From: SAR202 cluster bacterium AC-647-N09_OGT_505m
GTDB taxonomy: Bacteria > Chloroflexota > Dehalococcoidia > UBA2985
DNA: 37,362 nt
Direction of reading: 5' to 3'
Assembly: GCA_009391225.1 (NCBI GenBank)
Contig: VEXC01000011.1
Span: 1-37,362, forward strand
Below, in pieces: positions 31,793 through 37,362 of this stretch; position 1 is the stretch's first letter, and every line of letters starts with the position of its first letter. The notes below the pieces were generated by a model. The model made no database searches, had not been told where the DNA came from, and saw only the letters and a program-made list of their open reading frames with translations. The translations under genes and the position numbers were made by a program.

Positions 31793-31809
31793 ATGATACA
31801 AAGTATCAT
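31793..31809 (+). promoter_or_regulatory. Fur/Zur-type operator on the znuA start
   Basis: ATGATACAAAGTATCAT is a perfect 7-3-7 palindrome and shares TGATACAA-GTATCA with the site at 31293. It covers both possible znuA start codons (31793 and 31808), so binding would block the internal start of the transporter genes. Confidence 0.75.
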
Positions 31810-32722
31810 GTCTTGCTTACACTCCTCGACCATGCCCCTGGCGGTGGCTGGTATAGGAATAATGGCAATCGCATGCACTGGCGAAGGAGTGCCTGCGACG
31901 GTTTCACCTAATGGATCCACTATCTCAGTGGTCACCACACTTTATCCTCTGGAGTACTTCGCACGGCGCATTGGGGGAGAGAGGGTGACGGTGGTAAATC
32001 TGGTTGAACCAGGGGTGGAGGCTCATTCCTTCGCCCCGACCCCCGCCGACATCCGTAAGCTGGACGGCGCGGATGTGATTCTATATAATGACCCAGCTTT
32101 CGAACCTTGGATACCCCGTGCTCTCGCGGCAATCAGTAGCAGAGACCGTGCGGTGACCCGCACAGGCCAAGGGGGAGAGGGCAAGGACTATGGCCTGGAT
32201 TCACACGTCTGGTTGGACCCCCAGTTCGCTGTGAATCAGGTTCGACTTATTCACTCAGCTCTTGTCAAGGAGGACCCGGAGGGTGCAGCGGTGTATGCTA
32301 CCAATGCCACAGTGTTGGTGGCAGATCTCGAGGCCCTGCACTCACGGTTCTCCTCTAGCCTGCATAGTTGTAACCGAGACCACTTTGTGACCTCCCACGC
32401 GGCCTTCGGCCACATGGCGAACCGCTACGGCCTGGAGCAGGTATCCATATCTGGCCTCTCGCCAGAGGCGGTGCCGGGAGCGGGACACATGGCTGAGATA
32501 GCGGACACCATACGAGAACTAGGGGTAGAGTATGTAATGGTGGAACCTGTCATTGGCACCGGGTTCGCTGAGACTCTGGCCAGAGAGGTCGGTGTGGAGT
32601 TGCTACCCCTCCATCCATTGGAGAGCCTGACTCCTGAGCAATCGAAAGCTGGCGAGAACTTCATTTCGCTGATGGAGGCCAACCTGGAAAGCCTTAGCCT
32701 AGCCCTGGGGTGCAACACATGA
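31793..32722 (+). CDS. znuA: Zinc/metal-binding lipoprotein of an ABC importer
   Basis: The 309-residue cluster A-I (ZnuA/TroA) binding protein captures Zn2+ (or Mn2+) outside the membrane. Metal-binding histidines are visible in VEAHSFAPTPADI, DSHVWLDPQF and TSHAAFGHMANRYG, with an acidic residue near VEPVIGTGF. The N-terminus is hydrophobic and ends in a lipobox (MAIAC). The long His-rich loop of many zinc-specific members is absent. The ATG at 31793 has AGAGG upstream; the ATG at 31808 is an alternative that fits a leaderless message. The next gene overlaps the stop. Confidence 0.9.
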   Translation: MIQSIMSCLHSSTMPLAVAGIGIMAIACTGEGVPATVSPNGSTISVVTTLYPLEYFARRIGGERVTVVNLVEPGVEAHSFAPTPADIRKLDGADVILYNDPAFEPWIPRALAAISSRDRAVTRTGQGGEGKDYGLDSHVWLDPQFAVNQVRLIHSALVKEDPEGAAVYATNATVLVADLEALHSRFSSSLHSCNRDHFVTSHAAFGHMANRYGLEQVSISGLSPEAVPGAGHMAEIADTIRELGVEYVMVEPVIGTGFAETLAREVGVELLPLHPLESLTPEQSKAGENFISLMEANLESLSLALGCNT

Positions 32723-33507
32723 GCGGCGAAAGCCCTAGAAGGACGATGCCTGGCCCGGTACTGGAGTTTCGTCGGGTCTGGTTTAGCTACGACTGGGACA
32801 CGGTGATTGAGGATGTTACCTTTACCCTGGAGAGAGGCGAGTTCGCAGCAGTTCTGGGGCCCAATGGGGGCGGCAAGACTACCATGCTGCGGCTGGCCCT
32901 GGGCCTGGTGAAGCCTAGTCGGGGCAGCGTTGCGCTCTTTGGTGAGCCGCCGGAAAAGTTCCGCTCCTGGAGACTGGTTGGTTTTGTTCCACAGGTCGCG
33001 GATGGGGTACAGAATCGGTTCCCCTCCACTGCGGATGAGGTCGTGGCACAGGGTCTCTACCGTGGCTTCGACCCCATTGGCGTCTGGCGCTCCAGTGGTC
33101 GGGCCGCAGTGGTCCAGGCCATGGAAACAGTGGACATCGCAGACCTGAGAGGCCGTCGGATTACGTCTCTCTCGGTGGGTCAGCAGCAGCGCATTCTGAT
33201 TGCCAGGGCTCTGGTCCGGGAGCCGGAGCTACTGGTGCTTGATGAACCTCTTGCGGGCATTGATGCCGCTGGGCAAGAGCAGTTCCATACCTTGCTTCGA
33301 CGGCTTAACGGTGAGATGGGTATGACCATACTGCTTGTCTCACACGACATCGGCGCGGTGATGCGGGAGGCTACCACGGTGGCCTGTATCAACAAGACGA
33401 TTGTGTTTCATGGACCGACGCATGCATTGACCCAGCAAGAACTGGCCAATCTCTATGGATTCCCTGTAGATGTCCTGATGCACGATGTGCTTCACGAGCA
33501 CCGTTAA
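32719..33507 (+). CDS. znuC: Metal ABC importer ATPase
   Basis: The 262-residue ATP-binding subunit energises the importer. Walker A is LGPNGGGKTT (about residue 47), followed by the Q-loop (GFVPQVAD), the signature LSVGQQQR, Walker B LLVLDEPLAGID and the switch His in LVSHDIG. The ATG overlaps the znuA stop (ATGA), which indicates coupling. The permease gene begins within 5 bp of the stop or overlaps it. Confidence 0.95.
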   Translation: MSGESPRRTMPGPVLEFRRVWFSYDWDTVIEDVTFTLERGEFAAVLGPNGGGKTTMLRLALGLVKPSRGSVALFGEPPEKFRSWRLVGFVPQVADGVQNRFPSTADEVVAQGLYRGFDPIGVWRSSGRAAVVQAMETVDIADLRGRRITSLSVGQQQRILIARALVREPELLVLDEPLAGIDAAGQEQFHTLLRRLNGEMGMTILLVSHDIGAVMREATTVACINKTIVFHGPTHALTQQELANLYGFPVDVLMHDVLHEHR

Positions 33508-33511
33508 AGCC

Positions 33512-34357
33512 ATGCCATCCATATTCGATTACGAATTCATGATAAGGGCCCTCATTGGAGGGGCGATGGTGGGTGCTCTCGCCCCAGCCCTGGGTATATT
33601 TCTGGTCCTTCGCCGCTTTGCCCTCATCGCCGACACCTTGTCTCACGTGGCCTTTATGGGTGTAGCCATAGGACTCATCACTAAGACTTTTCCACCACTC
33701 GCTGCTCTGGGAGCTACCTCCCTTGCAGCGGTGGTAATAGACCAGCTTCGGGCGCGCCGGATGATGCCCGGGGACGCGGCGCTTGCTGTGTTCTTGTATG
33801 CCGCGCTGGCGGTTGCTGTGGTGGTTATCAGCCTGGCAGGAGGATTCAATGTGGACCTTTTCGGCTACCTTTTTGGGAGCGTGCTTACAATTGATACCGC
33901 GGACCTCTGGTTGGTGGCCGCATTGATGGTGGTAGTAATTGGCTTTGTGGGGCTATTCTTCTCAGAACTGGCTCAGAGCTCATTTGACAGTGAACTGGCT
34001 CATACGAGCGGAGTTCCTGTGGGCTATATCAACCTCACTCTAGCGGTGCTTACTGGAGCGACGATAACTCTGTCCATGCGTATCGTAGGTATCCTACTAG
34101 TCGGTGCACTAATCGTGATTCCGGTGATAGCCAGCTTGCGATTGGCAACTGGACTGCGGACAGCGGTGGTCTTGTCCATGGCGATGGGCGTGTTCAGCGC
34201 CTTGGTGGGGCTCACCATAGCTTTTTATGCAAATGTGGCCGCGGGAGGAGCTGTGGTGCTGACCGCGGTGGGCATACTGATTCTGGTTGAGGTGGGAGTA
34301 TCGTTGAAGGAACGGCTGGGACGGGCACATGGGAGTGCTACTGACCATTCTATGTAG
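33512..34357 (+). CDS. znuB: Metal ABC importer permease
   Basis: The 281-residue ABC-3 family permease has about eight or nine hydrophobic helices. It starts FDYEFMIRALIGGAMVGALA and includes LVLRRFALIADTLSHVAFMG, the region typical of Zn/Mn importers, and MRIVGILLVGALIVIPVIA. An ATG at 33485 would add nine residues and overlap znuC. I prefer 33512 because the conserved part begins there. No ribosome binding site is obvious, so coupling to znuC is likely. It is the last gene of the operon. Confidence 0.93.
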   Translation: MPSIFDYEFMIRALIGGAMVGALAPALGIFLVLRRFALIADTLSHVAFMGVAIGLITKTFPPLAALGATSLAAVVIDQLRARRMMPGDAALAVFLYAALAVAVVVISLAGGFNVDLFGYLFGSVLTIDTADLWLVAALMVVVIGFVGLFFSELAQSSFDSELAHTSGVPVGYINLTLAVLTGATITLSMRIVGILLVGALIVIPVIASLRLATGLRTAVVLSMAMGVFSALVGLTIAFYANVAAGGAVVLTAVGILILVEVGVSLKERLGRAHGSATDHSM

Positions 34358-34372
34358 CTGATACGTAGTATC

Positions 34373-34388
34373 CGGACATCCTTGTCCG
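34373..34388 (+). terminator. Short hairpin after znuB
   Basis: CGGACA pairs with TGTCCG around TCCT, 16 nt after the znuB stop. No T tract follows; this is a weak candidate for the operon end. Confidence 0.35.
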
Positions 34389-34481
34389 CTCGTGGCGAAC
34401 GCCGACACGATTCTATCCTGGTTGAGACATACGATAAGCTTAGGAATGCTTGAGGCTAGTGGGAATCTTGAGAACGTCGGA

Positions 34482-34498
34482 CCTGTCGAACCATACGA
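34482..34498 (-). repeat. Dispersed repeat core, inverted copy
   Basis: On the minus strand this reads CGTATGGTTCGACAGGT and matches the core of 22473-22506 (CGTATGGTTCGACGGG). Only this part is recognisable. Confidence 0.5.
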
Positions 34499-34590
34499 GC
34501 AGAGCAAGAATTCTGCCAACGTGCCCAGACAAGCTCAGGTCTTGTTTACTTGGGGTTATGCAAGCGGGTAATAGTGAGGATTTGGCTCTT

Positions 34591-36006
34591 CTAGTCTATC
34601 TGTTCCCGCCAGCGATAGTAGGCCACTAGGCGACTGGTGGCACGGGAGGCGCGGCCTATGGAGGTGAATATGGGAAATCCCTCCTCTATGCAGCGATTAC
34701 GGAGTGCCAGAGTGGCCTCCAACTGCTGCACGTTCTCCGGGGCGGAGTCCGGCATTACTAAAGCAACCGGTTTGCCAAGATTGTTGGCGATGTCGACGGT
34801 GTGTTCCAGGATGCGTGTAGCCCTGGACTGCCTGGAGGGATCTGCAGTACCAGCGCCAATGCTGTTGATTACTACATCGTACTGTGGGCTGCTTGCAATG
34901 AGGGTTATCACGTCGTGGGGCGTGAGTTTGCTTCCGCCCATAATCGACCCGTCCACAGGGTTGGTTACCCAGGCTCCAAAGAAGGGATCCCTGGTGGTCA
35001 ACTCTTTGCGTACATCTTCAGGGATAGGGAGAAGATTAAGCCCTGCCTCCTCGCACTCATCCGCTGATGTCACGCTTTTACCACCTGCTCCACCACCCAC
35101 CAGTAGGTTGACTCCTGTGGCTGGCGGCATGCAAGAGAAGGCCACAAGCATATCTAGAAGCTCGTCCATGCTGAAGGCGTTTGTGGTCCCAGTCTGACGG
35201 CACATGGCCTGCCATACCTCTTGGGCACCTGCCAGAGAGGCCGTATGAGAGGAGACCATGTGGGTGCCGGCCTGGGTTCTGCCTCCCTTGAGGAGGACCA
35301 CTGGCTTGCGTTGGGAAGCATATCTCAGGGCTTTGAAGAGGCGAGGGCCGTCCCGAACCCCCTCGATGTATCCGCCAATCAACTCGGTCTCTGGATCGTC
35401 GGCCAGATACTCTATCAAGTCGGCTTCATTCAGGTCGAGAGCATTGCCGTAGCTGATTACCTTGCTGAAGCGTAGGCCTCGGCTGGCTCCCATTGTGATA
35501 ATCTCGCCACCGTTGCCTCCGCTCTGAGAAATGATTCCCACCTTCCCAGATTCGATGGGGAAGTCACGCCCCCAGGCGATGCCCTCTTTGGGGTAGTAAA
35601 GGCCCATACAGTTGGGGCCCAGGATGCGCAGGCCACCCGCTTTTGCCATAGAGAGTATATCCCGCTCAAGCTGTATTTCCTCCTCAAAGCCTGTCTCGCT
35701 GAACCGGGCAGTGTACAGATGGAGAATCTTGGCCCCCTTGGTGATGCAGGCGTCTACAAGGTCCAAGATGTCCCGGTTGGGGATGGCAGAGATGACGTAG
35801 TCCACGTTCTCTGGAAGGTCACGGACAGATTTGTAAGTAGGGACTCCCAGGACCTCTGGGGCCCGGAAGTTTATGGGATATGCTTTCCCTTGGAAGTTCT
35901 CCAAGACGTTCTTGAAGTAGGTGTGTCCTGTCTTGTCCGGAGATTCAGAGGCACCGGCTACAGCGATGGAACGGGGGTGGAACAAGTAGTCTATTTCTAG
36001 GCCCAT
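34591..36006 (-). CDS. ADP-forming acyl-CoA synthetase, alpha-type subunit
   Basis: The 471-residue protein has the CoA-binding Rossmann domain at its start (FHPRSIAVAGASESPDKTGH), then succinyl-CoA-ligase-like domains with LGPNCMGLYYPKEG and IISQSGGNGGE. The phosphohistidine loop is VSSHTASLAGA (His254). Such enzymes interconvert acyl-CoA, ADP and Pi with acid, CoA and ATP. The ATP-grasp subunit is encoded just upstream (36025-36735, 18 bp gap), and the order beta-alpha suggests one operon. GGAGG lies 6 nt before the ATG. The acyl substrate is unknown. Confidence 0.9.
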   Translation of the reverse strand: MGLEIDYLFHPRSIAVAGASESPDKTGHTYFKNVLENFQGKAYPINFRAPEVLGVPTYKSVRDLPENVDYVISAIPNRDILDLVDACITKGAKILHLYTARFSETGFEEEIQLERDILSMAKAGGLRILGPNCMGLYYPKEGIAWGRDFPIESGKVGIISQSGGNGGEIITMGASRGLRFSKVISYGNALDLNEADLIEYLADDPETELIGGYIEGVRDGPRLFKALRYASQRKPVVLLKGGRTQAGTHMVSSHTASLAGAQEVWQAMCRQTGTTNAFSMDELLDMLVAFSCMPPATGVNLLVGGGAGGKSVTSADECEEAGLNLLPIPEDVRKELTTRDPFFGAWVTNPVDGSIMGGSKLTPHDVITLIASSPQYDVVINSIGAGTADPSRQSRATRILEHTVDIANNLGKPVALVMPDSAPENVQQLEATLALRNRCIEEGFPIFTSIGRASRATSRLVAYYRWREQID

Positions 36007-36024
36007 GATTCCTCCAGTAAATGG

Positions 36025-36735
36025 CTACGAAGTAGGATTGAGTTCCTCCAAGACCACCCGTGCATCTACGGCAACGAGTCCCTTGGGATAACAAAGTATG
36101 GGGTTAAGGTCCAACTCCTTAATCTCAGGGTGCTTCTCTAGGAAATGGGATAGGTTCAGTATCGCCTCCTCAAGCTTCTCCAAGTCACACGGAGGGTACT
36201 GACGAAAACCTTGCAGCATGGGTAGGCTCCTGATCTCCCTTATCATCAGTCTGGCATCCCTGGCGGTTAGGGGCACAAGTCGCAGGGACACGTCCCGGAG
36301 CAGCTCCACCAATACCCCCCCCAGTCCGAACATGATGACATGTCCGAATTGAGGGTCCTTCGTGGCCCCTATAATCACCTCAACTCCTGGATCTGCCATT
36401 TTCTGTACCGACACTCCTTGTATGGATGCTGAGGGTACAGCCGCTCGTGTGGAGGAGAGTATGTCGTCATAGGCCGTTCTTACCTGGCCTAGGCTACTCA
36501 GGCCGATTTTGACGCCACCCACGTCGCTCTTGTGCACCACGTCCGGCGAGACGATTTTCAACACAACTGGCAGTCCCAACTCCCGAGAAATGCTCACGGC
36601 TTGGCTCTTGCTACGTGCCAGGCGTGTCTCAACTATGGGTATCCCAGTACCTTGAATAAGCTCCTTGGATTCCACCTCTGTCAGCAGGGCCCTGCCATCT
36701 TGGCGTGCTTTCTGAAGAACGTCAGCAGTCGTCAT
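36025..36735 (-). CDS. ADP-forming acyl-CoA synthetase, ATP-grasp beta-type subunit
   Basis: The 236-residue ATP-grasp_5 domain protein shows ELIQGTGIPIVETRLARS, then LGLPVVLKIVSPDVVHKSDV with the conserved Lys and His, GVEVIIGATKDPQFGHVIMF, and DLNPILCYPKGLVAVDARV at the end. It should bind ADP/ATP and receive phosphate from the alpha-subunit histidine. The ATG at 36735 is preceded by GAG and a run of ten G, which must serve as the ribosome binding site. A promoter candidate lies at 36772-36800. The frame is open further upstream, without similarity. Confidence 0.9.
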   Translation of the reverse strand: MTTADVLQKARQDGRALLTEVESKELIQGTGIPIVETRLARSKSQAVSISRELGLPVVLKIVSPDVVHKSDVGGVKIGLSSLGQVRTAYDDILSSTRAAVPSASIQGVSVQKMADPGVEVIIGATKDPQFGHVIMFGLGGVLVELLRDVSLRLVPLTARDARLMIREIRSLPMLQGFRQYPPCDLEKLEEAILNLSHFLEKHPEIKELDLNPILCYPKGLVAVDARVVLEELNPTS

Positions 36736-36738
36736 ACT

Positions 36739-36748
36739 CCCCCCCCCC
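36739..36748 (-). repeat. Homopolymer of ten G as ribosome binding site
   Basis: On the minus strand, A5 then G10 then AGT leads to the ATG at 36735. The tract lies exactly where a Shine-Dalgarno sequence is expected. Such tracts are prone to length change and to base-calling errors. Confidence 0.8.
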
Positions 36749-36771
36749 TTTTTGTACAAGGCAACCCCTGG

Positions 36772-36822
36772 AGGGTAGCAATTTGTGAAGGCGGTGTCAA
36801 CATCTTGGATTGACTCATAATA
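36772..36822 (-). promoter_or_regulatory. Promoter of the acyl-CoA synthetase operon
   Basis: TTGACA (36800-36795), exactly 17 bp, then TACCCT (36777-36772) on the minus strand. The 28 nt from 36822 to 36795 recur at 24290-24263 with three differences. Transcription would begin about 30 nt before the start codon. Confidence 0.6.
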
Positions 36823-36971
36823 GAAGTTACAGAGAGTAGTACGTGGAGGCGATACAAGAGCGGTATGGGGGGGACGCAGGAGGTAGAAGAACGGGATGCT
36901 GGCTGAGTTCACAGAGGTAACCGGCTATCACGAGAAAGTGTACATCAGGCTGCTCAATTCAATAGAGAGTG

Positions 36972-37362
36972 TCAGGGCAACGGCGGGGACGGCTTGGGGA
37001 AGATCAGGTCCAATGTAACCACCTGAAACGACCTGCCGTTGTATGTGGCGGTCTCCTCTGCCTGGAGGTCCCCAATGTGGAAGGTTATGGTTTCACCCTG
37101 CAACGCCCAGTCGTTTGGACTCAATATGAGGGCGACATAGCTTCCCTCATAAACTTTTGCAGGCTCGGAACGGTACCAGAGCACCCGGGCCTCGATGAAG
37201 AGTCCATTCGGGGCTGGTTCTTCTCCCACGGTGACAGTGCCGGATAGATGGTTGGGCAGGAGTGGGAATTGTCCAAAGGGTGTGGCAATAGGTGTGGGCG
37301 TACCCGTGGGAACTGGCGTTACTGTTGGAGTCGCGGTCTGAGTAGGGACTAAAGTTGCCGCT
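36972..37362 (-). CDS. Surface protein with Pro/Thr linker, C-terminal part
   Basis: The frame enters from the right edge and ends at 36972. It encodes a linker rich in Thr and Pro (TATPTVTPVPTGTPTP), then a beta-rich domain of about 90 residues (LSGTVTVGEEPAPNGLFIEA, GETITFHIGDLQAEETATY) that resembles small surface beta-sandwich modules. It ends with PKPSPPLP. The composition of the linker recalls the lipoprotein at 10268-11842. The N-terminus is outside the window, so localisation is inferred only from the linker. Confidence 0.7.
   Translation of the reverse strand, partial: AATLVPTQTATPTVTPVPTGTPTPIATPFGQFPLLPNHLSGTVTVGEEPAPNGLFIEARVLWYRSEPAKVYEGSYVALILSPNDWALQGETITFHIGDLQAEETATYNGRSFQVVTLDLIFPKPSPPLP

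Noticed and set aside
36736..36912. N-terminal extension of 59 residues on the ATP-grasp subunit
   Set aside because: It includes the G10 ribosome binding site and the promoter, and the family start matches the ATG at 36735.

Overview
The window looks like a chromosomal segment of a Chloroflexota bacterium, most likely of the Dehalococcoidia/SAR202 type. This assignment is inference from gene content: a paralogous acyl-CoA dehydrogenase pair, a family III CoA-transferase fusion, a NIPSNAP relic, tandem MaoC-like genes, an ADP-forming acyl-CoA synthetase, RNase Y, and surface lipoproteins with long Pro/Thr linkers. Base composition is moderate. Ribosome binding sites are mostly GGAGG-like, and several starts are TTG or GTG. 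No rRNA gene or CRISPR array was seen.

Layout. Positions 1-5.5 kb carry housekeeping genes: NAD+ synthetase, a frameshifted Lrp-type sensor gene, a HIT hydrolase, a DUF971 protein and RNase Y. From 5.9 to 15.3 kb is a CoA-ester block: two acyl-CoA dehydrogenases in opposite orientation flank a double CaiB/BaiF protein, a cupredoxin lipoprotein and a broken NIPSNAP gene, followed by a two-module VOC protein. From 15.4 to 18.8 kb are tRNA-Lys, signal peptidase I, a SIMPL-domain lipoprotein, a PHP phosphoesterase and tRNA-Asn. From 18.74 to 21.25 kb lies a small A+T-rich island. It is bounded by tRNA-Asn and a decayed copy of the same tRNA, and holds an integrase stump, a zinc-ribbon/acyltransferase fusion and a DUF2082 zinc-ribbon gene. 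From 21.3 to 25.2 kb are MsrA, a hypothetical protein, a broken alpha/beta hydrolase, a cupin and a second PHP protein. From 25.2 to 27.3 kb a two-gene MaoC-like module is present twice in tandem. A tyrosine recombinase overlaps topA (27.7-30.9 kb). A Fur/Zur regulator is followed by a complete zinc-type ABC importer (31.3-34.4 kb). The window closes with a two-gene ADP-forming acyl-CoA synthetase operon and the end of a surface protein with a Pro/Thr linker.

How the genes work together. The clearest functional unit is the metal-uptake operon. Two near-identical palindromes, TGATACAATGTATCA and ATGATACAAAGTATCAT, sit on the starts of the regulator and of the binding-protein gene. This fits autoregulated, metal-responsive control with little or no 5' leader. 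The CoA genes could jointly activate, transfer, dehydrogenate and hydrate acyl groups, but no substrate can be read from the sequence. At least four protein genes and one tRNA copy are broken, which suggests either ongoing gene decay or indel errors in the assembly.

The most interesting leads are the tRNA-Asn island with its shared leader before both cargo genes, the Zur-type sites, the CoA-transferase fusion with one half lacking the catalytic aspartate, the repeated promoter-like element at 24.26 and 36.80 kb, and the G10 tract used as a ribosome binding site.
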